From Atopsyche davidsoni (lineage: Eukaryota; Arthropoda; Insecta; Trichoptera; Hydrobiosidae), in assembly GCA_022113835.1 (NCBI GenBank), contig JAILWY010000009.1, positions 10,702,001-10,766,000 of the forward strand: a stretch of DNA of 64,000 bases, given 5' to 3'. Under the pieces are notes generated by a model, which was not told the origin of the DNA, searched no databases, and saw only the letters and a list, made by a program, of their open reading frames with translations. Positions 21,456 through 34,500 of the stretch are shown here, in pieces; the stretch's first letter is position 1, and every line of letters starts with the position of its first letter. A program made the position numbers and the translations under genes.

Positions 21456-24400
21456 ATGATGATTAAGATGTTCATTTTCGTGTTTTTGGCTATTTGCGTA
21501 CTACAAAACCAGGCATTAAGTAAGTTATCAGTTATATTACTTATAATATCGCTATTTTATATTTTTTCTCCCATGTAAAAATAATTAAAGTATTCATAAT
21601 CTTTCTATAAATAAGTAAAGTAATGACTAATTATCGAAAATTACTTCATGCCCGACCCCCCTGCTACCTGGAATAAAAATTACTGTTGCCTTTAAAAAAA
21701 ATTAAACACTTTGTTTTTATTCTAATAAATTGAATACTCATAATTGCTAATTTTATAATTTGTACTGCTTTAATTAATTAGACTTCATCATAGTTTATAC
21801 CAGCTCGTGCTATTTTTAAGACATTATATTTTCTTTAAGTTCAATCTCCTCCCCGGATTGTAAAACAACCACCTACTGATGAACTGCTGTTTCAAGTAGC
21901 ACAGCAAGCTAGCGAAAATGACAAACCTTTCATCATAGAATGTGAAGCAGAGGGAGAACCTGCTCCAAAGTAAGAATAACCACCAAATTTGCGACAGTAC
22001 TTTTCATTAATAAAAATATCCCAATATTAACTTGTAAATTTTTTTTAGATATCGCTGGATTAAAAATGGAAAAAAATTTGACTGGCAAGCGTATGATGAT
22101 CGCATTTCACAACAACCTGGAAGAGGAACTTTAGTAATCACTTCACCTCGAAATGAAGATCTTGGACAATATCAATGCTTTGCCGAAAATGAATGGGGAA
22201 TTGCAACTTCTAATTCAGTTTTCGTTCGGAAGGCAGAACTGAATTCTTTTCAAGAACAACCATCCCAATCTGTGAAAGCTAATGAAGGAGAACCTTTCAA
22301 GCTCACATGTCAACCTCCAGACGGCTGGCCAAAGCCCAATGTTTATTGGCTCCTTCAAAATACAGATGGCATCATCAAAAGTATCAATAATTCGAGAATG
22401 ACTTTGGATCCCGAAGGAAACTTATTATTTTCTAATGTCACCAAGCAGGATAGCAGTGAAGACTTCTACTACACCTGTGCTGCTCTCTCAGTATTCCGTA
22501 ATGAATACAAACTTGGAAATAGAGTTCTTCTGAAAGTGATACCTTCAGGAGTTTCAGGTGCACAAAGTAGATACGAACCAGTCAAACAATATACCACTAG
22601 GAAAAATGAAATAGCACTTAGAGGGAAAAAAGTTGAATTATTCTGCATATATGGTGGAACGTGAGTACCTCCTTTGATGATTTTTTTTGTTTAAAAAAAT
22701 AAAGGTATCTTTATCAAGGTGTAAAAAATCATTTTTATGGTTTTATAATTTTCAGTCCCTTACCGCAGATAGTTTGGTCTAAAAACGGACAAGTGTTATT
22801 ATCATCAGATCGAATCACTCAAGGAAATTATGGAAAAAGTTTAATCATCAAACATGCCAATTTTGAAGATGAAGGAGACTATACATGTGAAGCGAGCAAC
22901 GGAGTTGGTTCTGCCAAATCTTACTCTATTCACCTTAGTGTGATGGGTGAGTTTTTGTAATTTATAGTTGAAATTAAATATTTTTCTTAGAAATATGTGT
23001 ACTTGCTTTGTGTTTTCATTTATATCACATATTGTTACTTATTCATGTCACAATTTATCAAAATCTATTATTATTGTTATTTTTTAGCTGTGCCATACTT
23101 TACTGTTGAACCTCAGATTGAAAATGTAGCTGAGGATGAAACTGTCCAACTGACTTGTGAAGCATCTGGAGTCCCAGAACCTCAAATAAAATGGATTCAC
23201 AATGGCAAACCCATAGCTGAAGCTCCTGCTAATGATCGTCGGACTGTTGGATCAAACAGCATTATTATCACCAAGCTTGTAAAGAAAGATACTGGAAATT
23301 ATGGTTGCAATGCCACAAACTCTCTCGGTTATGTCTACAAAGATGTGTACATCAATGTTTTAGGTAAGTAAGCAAATTCAAATTCAAAATATCGCTGTTG
23401 CCTCTGCAGAAAGCCAACTAAAGTTATTATATATTATGCATCTCTAATGCAGATGATTATTCACATGATAAAACAATTGTGATATTTAAAGTATTCATTT
23501 ATAATGGGAAAAAAAATTGTCATCAATTTGTTATTTTTATATTGGTGGGTTTTTAAATTATACTTAAATATAACTAATAAATATGTTGGTTATAAAAAAC
23601 ATGCAGATATGATGATCATTTACAAATATTTTAGTTGTTGGAAAACATTTTCAATTAATGAGTCATAGTCATTGTTCATAAAATAGATGTAATGAGTCAT
23701 ATATTTTTCTGTTACCTAGCCATACTTAGATACTTTACTATTACATGTTTCGGGGTATGGTATGAAATGCATTTTTTTATGTTTAAATATGTTCTTCTTC
23801 CAAATATTGGATTTATTTAGTGAATCATGGTTGAATATTCTGTCCAGTTACACATTCTTAATATAGTGAAATGTCATGTGGGTTTAGTGGCCTTAAAATT
23901 TATGTTACTGTATTAATTACAAAAATAATAAATTCTATTGTGTAATATTCTATAAAATTATGTTTTATTTAAATGATTCAAATTTTTGTTTAATAATAAT
24001 GACACATACATAATGAAGTCATGTTTATTGAGGTTTTACAGTATTGTTCATTTCCTCACTTAGTTTAATGATCACTCACTCCTCCTAGTAGGCCTACACC
24101 CACATGCCTCATCATAGCTTTGACTCAATATTAAACAAGTATAAAAACGTGTCTTCATCTAATTTACCATTGATGGTTATTATTTTATTACATTCTCAGT
24201 GTGTTTTTTCAATGAATATATTGTTTTTAATAATTTTATGTACCAAATCAAAAAATGCACATTTTTTTAGATTAATTCCTCTCATGTGCCAAGAATAATG
24301 AATAAAATTAGACCTCGAAAGTCTGGCCACTAAGATTGTAACTATCTATTCTAAGATGGGTCATGTTGCTGATTCTTTGTGTTAAAATTATATATTTTTT

Positions 24401-27400
24401 ATGTTGTATGTACACACACACACACACACACACACTATTAATTATTTTATAAACAGTTTCAATAATTTGAAGGTACAATGACTCAGTCGTTTGATTATAT
24501 AAGGATAGCACTATACTTACATCCTGTTTTATTAAAAGGACCTTCTTCGATTAGCAAATGTAGCAGTATTGACAAACTCTTTATGTAAAAAATATTCACG
24601 ATTTAGTCCATAAGTTGAAAAAACTATTTTTCTTCAAATGAAAGATATAGAAGGATTTTTTGCAAGCAAAAATATAATAATTCTTACAATTAACCCTTTC
24701 CACTCCAATGTCGAGTGTCACTCGACATTGCAGGTTTCCACCAACTCCAATGTCGAGTGTCATTCGACATTGGACCTGAAATATATTTTGGTTTGATTTT
24801 TTTTAAGGCAATTTTTTTTTTTATTTTCTGTTGAAACATATACGAAATACATACTATTTGACAAACTTTGTAAGCATTTTATAACGTTGGGACCCTTCGT
24901 ATTACTACCTGAGGTGAACAAAAAATTGTGTGTTCCAGGATGGTTAGCGGGCGGCGACAAAACAAAACAGTTGCTTTTGATATTGATGTTTCTGATATTT
25001 TGTGATAAAAAAACGTTGAGATTGTTATTGTGAGTGATTCATTTTTACCTAAGTGAATTTATTGTTATTAGTGAATAAATTATCAACCCATAATAAATAA
25101 TATATAATGTCTAATAAAAATACAAGAAATTTAAAACGAAAGCGAGTCATGTGTAAAACTACAGCCATAAACATAAATACATTTGATAATGAATTTGATA
25201 GTAGTGACGATAGTGACCATATGAAAGAATTGGACGATATATTTGACAATTGTCATATAAGTAGTGATTGCGAAAGTGAAGCGAGTATTTCTCCAAATCC
25301 GTTATTACCAAGAAAAGAACTAAGCAGATCAGATCCAGGACCATCATTTGCAACCGTCATGAAATCTGATTCCTCCAATGAGATTTTTCCGTTATATCGC
25401 CAACGAAGACTTCGAAGAATTTCCAGTAGTGAAAATGATATTCAGAACATTCCAGATGACGATCAATCTTCCGCCCATAAATTTATGGGCGGAGTCGATG
25501 TAGCAGACCAGTATGCTTCGTCGTACTGTTTTATAAGAAAGACTCTCAAATGGTGGAGAAAACTTTTTTTTTGGGGACTGGAAGTCTCTATTATAAATTC
25601 ATTTATTTTATATAACAAAGGTGCAATAAAAAATGGAAATAAACCGCTGAGTCATAAACATTACAGGCAAAAATTATTGATGGCGCTGATCGGAGACTTT
25701 AGAGCTCCGATTTCATCTCGTAGAATTTCGTCCGCAGCTGACACAGAGCAACGATTAGATGGGACGTCACATTTTATATATTTGCATTCAGATGGCAAGT
25801 ACAAAGATTGTGCCGTGTGTTCCAATAGAAAAATAAAAGGTGGAAGAAAAGAAACCTCGTATTATTGTAAAACATGCAAGGCAAAACCATCACTCCATCT
25901 TGGAATATGTTTCGAAAAATATCATACTCAAATTAATTTTTAAAATTGATTTCAAGGATTGCTATATTGTACACTATATTAGAAATAAGAATAAAAAATA
26001 ATAAGTTAATAAAATCGTTTTTTATAATATAAAAAAAACTAATTATGTTTACTTACTTAATATCCCATTTTGTAGGGGAGCTGGTGGAAACATAAACAAA
26101 AATGCTTGGAGTGGAAAGGGTTAAAGAATATACTTAAAAATTTAAACTTCTTCTGAATTGATATTTAGATTACTTCTGTCTAGTAGAGTGAAATGCATAT
26201 TTTTCTTGCAGCTCTGGCCCCTGAGATTACTGAAGCACCTCGCGATGTCACAACAGTGGATGGTCAAAATATAGTCATGACGTGTCGCGTTTTTGGGGCC
26301 CCAAAGCCTCATGTAACTTGGATACGTGCAGGCAAAGAGCTAACAGGGGGACGCTACTCTATCAATGAGAACGGCGATCTCAACATTACCGATGCAACCT
26401 TTTCTGATGCTGATTCATACATGTGTCTTGCGACCAGCAAGCTTGGTTCAATTTCAGCTAATGGATCTCTCATCATTAAAGGTTTATCTTTTTTGTAGAT
26501 CTTACATTTTTGATCGTAAATTAATTATTTTTTTAGGTACTAACAATTTTTTTAATTAATTATAGAACATACTAAAATAACCGACAAACCTGAGGATTAT
26601 GAAGTGGCTGCAGGCTCCCAGGCGACATTCCGTTGTAATGCTGTTACTGATGCCAGTCTGGAATTAAATATTGAATGGCTCAATAATCAGCAACCGATCG
26701 ATTTCGAAGCAGAACCACGTTTTGTTAAAACCAACGATTATTCTCTTACAATAACCAAAACTACAGAATTAGATTCTGGAGTATATACGTGTGTTGCAAG
26801 AACCGAACTAGATTATGCTGATGCAAATGCTACTTTAACTGTGCAAGGTACCATATGTTAATTTCTAAAATTTATGATTTACTTTAAAATTAATTATCAA
26901 ATTACGAACATTTATTTCATTTCATGAATTTTATAAAAATGAGTGCTTTTTTGTTAATTTGTATTAATCATATGAGTATTGAATTGAGGTTCTTTGGTAA
27001 AATTATTTGTGATCCTCTGTTTACAGATGTGCCTAATTCTCCCGTTGTTGATAATATTGAATGTAGACATCTCAATGCTGCCATCAGGTGGCACCCTATG
27101 GGAGATAATCGCTCGCCTATTCTTTATTTTATCATTCAATACAACACTACATTCACCCCTGACAGTTGGGTGATTGCATTCGACAATGTTCCAGCTACTG
27201 ACATGAGTTACGAGATTGACTTGAGCCCTTGGTCTAATTACACCTTCAGAGTATTAGCTGTAAATAAAATTGGCCGATCTAAGCCATCGGGTCACTCTGA
27301 TGTCTGTACAACACAACCGGATGTTCCTTACAAAAACCCTGCTAAAGTAGAAGGAAAGGGATCTGATCCCACTAATCTCATCATTTCTTGGACTGTAAGT

Positions 27401-30400
27401 TTTCTGTCTTTCTTTTTTAATATTTACTTTAATATATTTTAAAAATTTACTTCATATTTAGAAATACATGGATACTTTAATTGGATGTATTTTTGCAGCC
27501 TATGCCTAGAATTGAACACAATGCGCCAAACTTCCTCTATAGAGTATATTGGAAACGTAACATTCCCGGAGAAGAGTGGGCTTTACAAGATATACGCGAT
27601 TGGGAACAATCAGAAATTCGAATTCCTGACCAACCTACATTTCAAGAATATAAAATAAAGGTTGTCGCAATGAACAGCATAGGAGAATCGAATGTTGCCC
27701 CAGTTGAATATATAGGATATTCTGGAGAAGATAGCCCCCTCGAAGCACCTAGTAATTTTACTTTAGTTCAAATCAACACCGCCACATCAGCAATGTTCAG
27801 TTGGAAAAATGTGTCATATGAATCTGTCAGGGGTCACTTTGTTGGCTATATAATTCAAACCTGGACTGATAGAGGAAAAGAAGACAATATTAAAGATATT
27901 CACATGTTAAAGACTGCCAACACGTCTCTCATCACTAACTTAGTTCCTTTCTCCAAGAATTATGCTCGAATTCTTGTATATAATGGCCGCTACAAGGGTC
28001 CCCCCAGTAATACTCTGAGCTTCGATACCCCCGAGGGAGTTCCAGGACCCGTGCTATCTCTGGAAGCATACCAGATGGGAACCTCAGCTTTGTATTTGAC
28101 GTGGAAACGACCTGAACAGCCAAATGGAATATTGACAGGTTACAAAATCTATTACCAGGAGATCAAGGGAACTGCCATGGGACCTCTGCTCGAAAGAGAG
28201 CCTCACATCACAGATCCGAGACAAATGAGAGCCAAGTTGGCCGGACTGAAACCCAACACCAAATATAGAGTTAAAATAGCAGCCACTACTCGCGCAGGCG
28301 AGGGTGAAATCTTATATATTGAACAAAAAACTCGCTCTGGACTGCCCATTATGCCGGATGTTCCCAACTTCAAAGTTAACACCCTACCAGCCTCCAATGG
28401 ATTTGCTAACATTCGCGTCACTTGGTTACCTTCCTTCGAAGGTCGACCTGGTTCACACTTCTTTGTCAAATACAAAGTGAAGGGCGAGCCAATGTTTTTA
28501 CAAACAGACCCCGAAATAAACGATGATTCCATAATTCTTAGGGGTCTTCAGCCCGGAGAAGTTTACGAAGTTCGAGCAGTTGCTGTGGATGGTGACTATG
28601 TATCTGAAGGAGAATCCATAGATGTCGACACATCTCAAATAGGTATAATGATATATTTTATATAGTAAACAAACTATTAATTAATAAGTTAATAATGTAT
28701 CACTTGAAACTCCATTATAATAATGAAATTGTGTTATATTTAAGAAGGACCTATCATCCAGCCTAAAGAGAATGTTGCGACTGCAGGCTGGTTTATTGGA
28801 ATGATGCTTGCCATTGCATTCCTTCTTCTTGTACTTATTTTGGTATGCGTAATAAAACGCAATCGCGGTGGGAAATATGACGTTCATGATAGGGAACTTG
28901 CTAACGGCAGACGTGACTATCCAGATGAAGGTGGATTCCACGAATATTCTCAACCGTGAGTACCAATAAATTTGACATTAATTGGTTTTTTTTTTTAAAT
29001 TAAAAACTTTTTCCGTCATTAAACCAATCAGTTTCAAAATCCCTGTAATTCATTGTTGCCTTGGGACAAAAAATGGTACCTACTTTGTCTACAGTTTCAA
29101 TCTCTAATGCTAGTCGCCATAAATTATTCTTCAAAGATCTAATATTGTGAATTTTTGGTATTAAAAAAGGATAAAAATTTATGGCAACTTATAGACTCTC
29201 TCTTTTATGCATCAATTAGTGCTGTGAGGTATTTAAGAGGCTTGATAAAGCTCATTGTGTGTGATACGGATGCAAAATAATTGAGAACATTGAGTACTTG
29301 CTTTATTTTACAGCAGTTAAAATACAATTCATGTAAATATTAAATATATCATTTACATATCACAAAGTGAAAATCATTTAATTGAAAAAAGTTCCTTTCT
29401 TCCAAAGAAATCATAAACAAAGTAGATTTTATATTTAATACAGAAATAGAAATTACAGCATTTTAAACTGATGATAAATTACTACTGGGTTTTGGCCTTT
29501 TTTTATACATACATTAATGTTCTACCATCCCACCCATGTAGTGGAAAACGATTGTAAGTTTTCCTTACATTTTTTTTATATGTGTGAATCAATTATTCAT
29601 AAATATATTATAAATAATTATATTATAAATTACTTCTTAGGTAAACTTGTAGGTTATAAAACAATATATCTGATATATATAATTCAAATAAATAACCATA
29701 AAATTAATTTATCATAATTTATACTAAAAATTAAAAATCTGATAATTGATAATTTTTATTGATTTTTAGATTGGATAACAAATCTAGACATTCTATGAGC
29801 AGTGGCATTAAACCTGGTCCCGAAAGTGATACAGATTCTATGGCAGAATATGGAGAAGGAGAAACAGGTACTTTAAACATGTTTTTTTTTTCTTATAATT
29901 TTCTTTAATTTACTTATTAAATATTATTTTAATTAGTTTGATCACAGATCAGCATATGAGCATTTGATGGGCCTCGTATTATTTAAATATGTAAATTGTA
30001 ATATAATAAATAAGTTATGTGAAGATTAAGCTATTAATTTATACACAGCGGGGATGAATGAAGACGGCTCATTTATAGGGCAATACGGCCGCAAGAGGAG
30101 AGCCCCGCCCGGGCCTGCCCAACCTGACTCAGCATCCCAGGCCTTTGCAACTCTTGTTTAACCACCAGCTTCCTCTAATATGTTTTTATTTTTTGAAGGT
30201 ATTTTTTGTTATTTTTATTTTATTATTATTTTAATAGATTTTTTTGTACATAAACTTACTCTTATTATTAGTTAATTCAAAGAAGTTGAGGAATAATCCC
30301 TACTTTCAATTAAATAAAAGAAAAAAAACAATCTTGCGCATATAAATTTTAAAATTCAATGTCACCAATTTATACGGTATTTTGAAATTTTTATTATTGT

Positions 30401-31552
30401 GGTTGAAAATATGTTTATTTTCCATTTTTCAACATTTTTATTAAATCTCAGGTCAACAGTCAAAAAGTACCTTAACTGAGGCTTTTTTTAAAACATATTA
30501 CACTACTTTTTTTTCGTAAGACTTTTCAGCTGGAGAAAAAAAATTACATTAAATGAAACACTATCTCACAGGATTTAATCATCTAGAATTTTCTTTACTA
30601 TGTGTTATTTTTTTTTTTTAATACCATATAAGCTTTCCATGTGCTAAAACATCAAGTTCTAGAATAGAGGCCAAATAAAAATATCTTTTCATTTTATGTG
30701 CTGTGGTATAATAATAGACTTGGACAATAATAGAGTAATATTGTTTATATTTAACAGAAGGAAATAGAGTAAACCAATATAGAAATAAAGTCGATAATCT
30801 TTTAAAAAATGAAATTTTATAAATTGCAGAATAAAGCCCCTGTTTTTCGTAAATAACTTTTATAGTTCAATTCCATGATAATATGGAAGTTCAGACAAAT
30901 CTTTACAAAATTAAAGTAATTCATATTTCCAGTATCATATAATTAAAATCTGAAATATTCTGACAGATGTGGTTTTATTTTTATTATTATTGATTTTGAG
31001 AGTATTATAAAACCTTATAAATATATATTTTTGTATCACGTAGCCTCAAAAACGAACAGAACTTTGACAGTGCAACAATAACAAATCAGCAAGAAGCTAT
31101 CCTCCAAATATATAGCCGTGTTTGTCAATATGGACATTCTATTACCAATCGAAATTATAATCCTTACTTACCATACTAATTTATTTTATTATTAGGTTGT
31201 ATCAACTTCCTGGTGGTTTTTTTTAAATTTTGAATCATTACTATACACACACATTTATTTACTACTATATATTATATATATATAATAATAAATAAATAAT
31301 ATAACCCTTAATAATGGCCGGGTCGTGTTATAATTTGAATGAATAAACAAAATGGAATTTGGTGATGTTTCAGGACGTTTCACAGAAGATGGATCTTTTA
31401 TAGGTCAGTATGTATCGGGTAATCTGAAACCTCTGACTAAAGATGGAGAACTGGTGCCAGTGGTGCCGCTTTCGCCCAACCGATCCAACTCCAAGCACAG
31501 CTCTAACAGCTCCACACGCTCTCCTGCTGATGCTTTTCCAACATATGTGTAA
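21456..31552 (+). CDS. Nrg: Neuroglian, L1-family cell adhesion molecule
   Basis: Nrg is a homophilic neural and epithelial adhesion protein that binds ankyrin through its cytoplasmic tail. Shared exons are 21456-21519, 21840-21969, 22049-22660, 22756-22946, 23088-23363, 26212-26481, 26566-26847, 27027-27394, 27499-28642, 28745-28955 and 29770-29867. A terminal exon is then chosen, either 30049-30161 (1252 aa) or 31374-31552 (1274 aa). The order is signal peptide (MFIFVFLAICVLQ), six Ig domains, five fibronectin III domains, one transmembrane helix (GWFIGMMLAIAFLLLVLI), and a tail with KYDVHDRELANGRRDYP and the FIGQY ankyrin site. Identity with Drosophila Nrg is high throughout, for example FIIECEAEGEP and WIKNGKKFDWQAYDDRIS. 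The 2.85-kb fifth intron carries a piggyBac element. Confidence 0.97.
24412..24435. repeat. (AC)n microsatellite in a Neuroglian intron
   Basis: Twelve uninterrupted AC units. Confidence 0.95.
24690..26124 (+). mobile_element. piggyBac-type element inside a Neuroglian intron
   Basis: The element (24694-26120, 1427 bp) is bounded by TTAA on both sides. Its ends, CCCTTTCCACTCCAA and the reverse complement at the right (TTGGAGTGGAAAGGG), are perfect over at least 13 bp. Just inside the left end are two near-identical inverted repeats with 12-nt arms of CAATGTCGAGTG type (24706-24730 and 24748-24772), separated by a second CCAACTCC. The interior holds a plus-strand transposase-derived frame. The TTAA site, the CCC start and the transposase type fix the superfamily. 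Confidence 0.95.
25107..25943 (+). CDS. Internally deleted piggyBac transposase, open frame of 278 aa
   Basis: The frame keeps the acidic, serine-rich N-terminus (SSDDSDHMKELDDIFDN) and jumps at about residue 127 to the end of the catalytic region, GGVDVADQ. That motif corresponds to the third and fourth catalytic aspartates (D447 and D450 in the T. ni element). It then keeps the WWRKLFFWGLEVSIINSFI helix and a complete cysteine-rich C-terminal domain (CAVC, then CKTC, then HLGICFEKYH), the part known to bind the terminal repeats. The region carrying the first two catalytic aspartates is gone, yet the frame stays open across the junction. It cannot transpose by itself but might still bind element ends. 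It lies in the same orientation as Nrg, inside its intron. Confidence 0.88.
   Translation: MSNKNTRNLKRKRVMCKTTAININTFDNEFDSSDDSDHMKELDDIFDNCHISSDCESEASISPNPLLPRKELSRSDPGPSFATVMKSDSSNEIFPLYRQRRLRRISSSENDIQNIPDDDQSSAHKFMGGVDVADQYASSYCFIRKTLKWWRKLFFWGLEVSIINSFILYNKGAIKNGNKPLSHKHYRQKLLMALIGDFRAPISSRRISSAADTEQRLDGTSHFIYLHSDGKYKDCAVCSNRKIKGGRKETSYYCKTCKAKPSLHLGICFEKYHTQINF
30049..30161 (+). CDS. Nrg: Neuroglian proximal terminal exon (short, non-neuronal-type tail)
   Basis: Spliced from 29867 in phase, this exon gives a tail AGMNEDGSFIGQYGRKRRA and ends QAFATLV. It corresponds to the Drosophila Nrg167 end, which also begins with MNEDGSFIGQYGRK. Here it extends about 20 residues further and is GC-rich compared with its surroundings. 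An AATAAA at 30313-30318 is a candidate poly(A) signal. The DNA just downstream is very T-rich. Confidence 0.93.
30162..31373 (+). promoter_or_regulatory. T-rich intron between the two Neuroglian terminal exons, candidate ELAV-responsive region
   Basis: Directly after the proximal stop there are several long T runs (within 30182-30250 and at 30484-30512 and 30608-30620), around a candidate poly(A) signal. In Drosophila, ELAV binds U-rich sequence near the Nrg proximal exon and favours splicing to the neuronal exon. The layout here matches, but binding itself is inferred. Confidence 0.5.
31374..31552 (+). CDS. Nrg: Neuroglian distal terminal exon (neuronal-type tail)
   Basis: This exon joins 29867 in phase and encodes GRFTEDGSFIGQYVSGNL, then a serine/asparagine-rich stretch, and ends FPTYV. 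It matches the Drosophila Nrg180 neuronal end, which has the same FTEDGSFIGQYV start and the same TYV terminus, a class I PDZ ligand. Confidence 0.94.
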
Positions 31553-34500
31553 TAATCCTACATCCGAATAAGTCCATTGAAAGGACACAAGAAAACTAAA
31601 GTCAGTTTGCAAACCTTTTATTGATTCTGATATTATTCAATACATGATATGAATGAAAGGGCTTCGCTTACTTTGAATTATTGTTAAAGCATATCTTGAT
31701 TCTCGTTTATAATACTCTTATTGATCTGCAATTACCAGCATCCTGCTTTATGAGCATAGAGTATAGGTTTCTGCGATTCTTGCTCATTTAAGTGTTAAAA
31801 AAATTCATCTATTTGTACTTGAATGTGTTGTTAAATATTATAATGTACTGCATATATTAAGATGTCTACAAATTATTCAATTATATTACCCAAAACACAG
31901 ATTTTAAAATTGGACATTCCATGTTAGATTATCTTTTCCCATTTATATCAATTATTACATTTTTAATGCTATGCTATAAATAAAACAAGATGATATGACA
32001 AATGCAAAAAAAGTATGTATTTATCAAAACGAGCAGAAATAGTCAGAAAAAGGAAGAACTTACCTATATTATATACGAGTAGTGCAGAAAAAAGTTAGAG
32101 AAAGTGACTATTTTTGACATGACAGCTAGGGTAGGATTTAATTATATTTTTGAATATAATATTGACACCCAAAGTAAAATGGAATGGGTCAGAGAAGGAT
32201 ATTTTTGCTGGGTATTTGATGGATATTTTTGCAAAATTGTTGGTGCTCTCGGTGGGATAACTGTGGATATTGATTAAAAGTGATGGCATTTTATCCCAAG
32301 CTTTGTATTTATGTTTTTGCTTTGAGTGTTGCTTCTTGAGCAACGCAACGTTTAGATAGTCAATTATATAAAGCTGATGTTTTAACTAAATGTTTTTTCC
32401 TTCAAATAGCATTGCTTTTGTACTGTCCTTAAAATGTGTGATCTTGCACCATTATTTTAAATTTTGTGACACTGTTTTCTGTAAAATTAAATCTTATATG
32501 GCTTACCATGTTAGACGTTAGGCTTTTTAGATGTTTAGATGATGGTAGTTTATATACATGTTTAAGAACATCTCTGTAACATTTTTATCCAAATCCCTCA
32601 TATGTTTAAAATCAGTGTTATTTATTATTTGTTTTGTTACAAATGAAGTCTTTTATTCCTGTTTGGAGAATATAATGATTTCTTCATCTATTATTGCATT
32701 AGTGCTTAATGCAACAAGTTTGTTATTTCACTCACAGGGTTATTAGGGGTGGTTGAATTCAATTCTACTTTAAATGTTGAATGTTCCTTGAAGACTTTTT
32801 TTTACGTTCAACATATTATATAGTTTTCTAATAATTTTCAATATTCCCTATAGAGCAGAGTCTCGTCACATTATATAGTAATATATATATATATATTATC
32901 ATCAGTCAAAAATTCATAAAATGGATAATTATGTTGTATGACTACTAATGATTTCTCCTTGTTATTGTACAGACTTTTTATTACTATTTAATATAGATCC
33001 GTGAAGAGTAGTGTAAGTGAATCTTCACACAATCGGACTTTCTGATGGCATGTCTGTTTAACTAACTGTAGATGTTTATCACTGGGTCCAACACTACTGG
33101 TCTGAGTGACTGTATACTGCCATATGGTTGTACACATCTGCCATCGGAATAATTATATGAACCGTAATCTTAGTTTACTATTCTTGAATTTAAAATGTGT
33201 TCATTTTATATATCTAAGCGTGTCTTTTATCTTTGATACAAATATTTTTTTTACAAAAATCTCAAATTAGGATCTACCTAGTTTAAAATCAATGTCCATA
33301 ATTTTAGGTTGTTTTTGCAGCTGTTTTAGTATTTTATTTAATTTCAATACCAATATAGTAATTAAATTAAATTTCTTTAATTAAATTAAAATAGGTTTTT
33401 TACTATTTGTAATATCATAGGCTTTAATTATAATTAAATTTCTATTGGAAATCATTTTTTATAGTGTTATAATGTTTTTTTTTCTGATATTGCACTAAAG
33501 CGAAATGCATTGCAAGCACAAGTGCCTTAATAAAAGGCATTTTTGTTTTTTTATACTAACATTCTACAATAGAGCACAAGTTATGCATTTATTTATAATC
33601 CAGTAATTGTTACAAGTCAACGAACTGTTGAAACGTAGATATGATCTGATGTAAAGTATCTACTGCTGACATTGTATAAAAATATGTTTGGTACTAAATC
33701 TACGTACTGTATTTATTGAAAATGTCAATGCTGTGAGGAATGATAAATACTTCTATAATTATCTAAGGTAGTGTAGTGTTAAATGTCAAAAGCGCTAAAA
33801 ATGTATGTTTATATCCTGCTATCTCGGTCGACGGCGAAAGGAAAATAATTTTCGTAACTTTAAATCTGCTGGCCTCTTTGATATTGTTTAAAAATTATAA
33901 AATAACATCAAATCTTCAATAACAAATTAAATTTGCAATTTATTATGACTGAATTTAAATGAATCTCTGGACAATTTAATATTATAAAATGATCTATTTA
34001 ATGTTTTTGTGAATTATTTTTTTATGTTGCATAGAAAACAATAAAGAACTTATAAAATGTATTTATTTAATTTATTGACATAATGCTATGAGTATTTTGG
34101 ACATTCATAAATCAATCTGTTTTTTCCAAACAATCTCGTAAATAAAGATTGTTCATATTACTGCTGTTAAAAAAAATTAACTAATTGATCACTAAATTGT
34201 ATTAACAATATCTCATTTTCTTCCAGCTTAAAATCACTAAGATTTTTTCTAGTGCACAAAGATGGTATCCAAAATTTATGTTTATGATTATTTTATATGG
34301 TTATGAGAATCCACCTTATCAAAAGTGAAGCTTTTATTTTATTTCCACTTAAAATATTTATTGACCTCTTAAAGGCCTTAGGTGCTGTCAATTACGTATA
34401 GTATTGCTTGTAATATGTTTAGAAGGACCTGGGGACCACTACACTATTTTTCCCTTAGAAAACCATGAACACTGGCTCAACATAAGTATATGCTCAGTGA

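Noticed and set aside
24706..24772. Possible CRISPR-like repeats
   Set aside because: Only two palindromic units inside piggyBac termini in a eukaryotic genome. No array exists.
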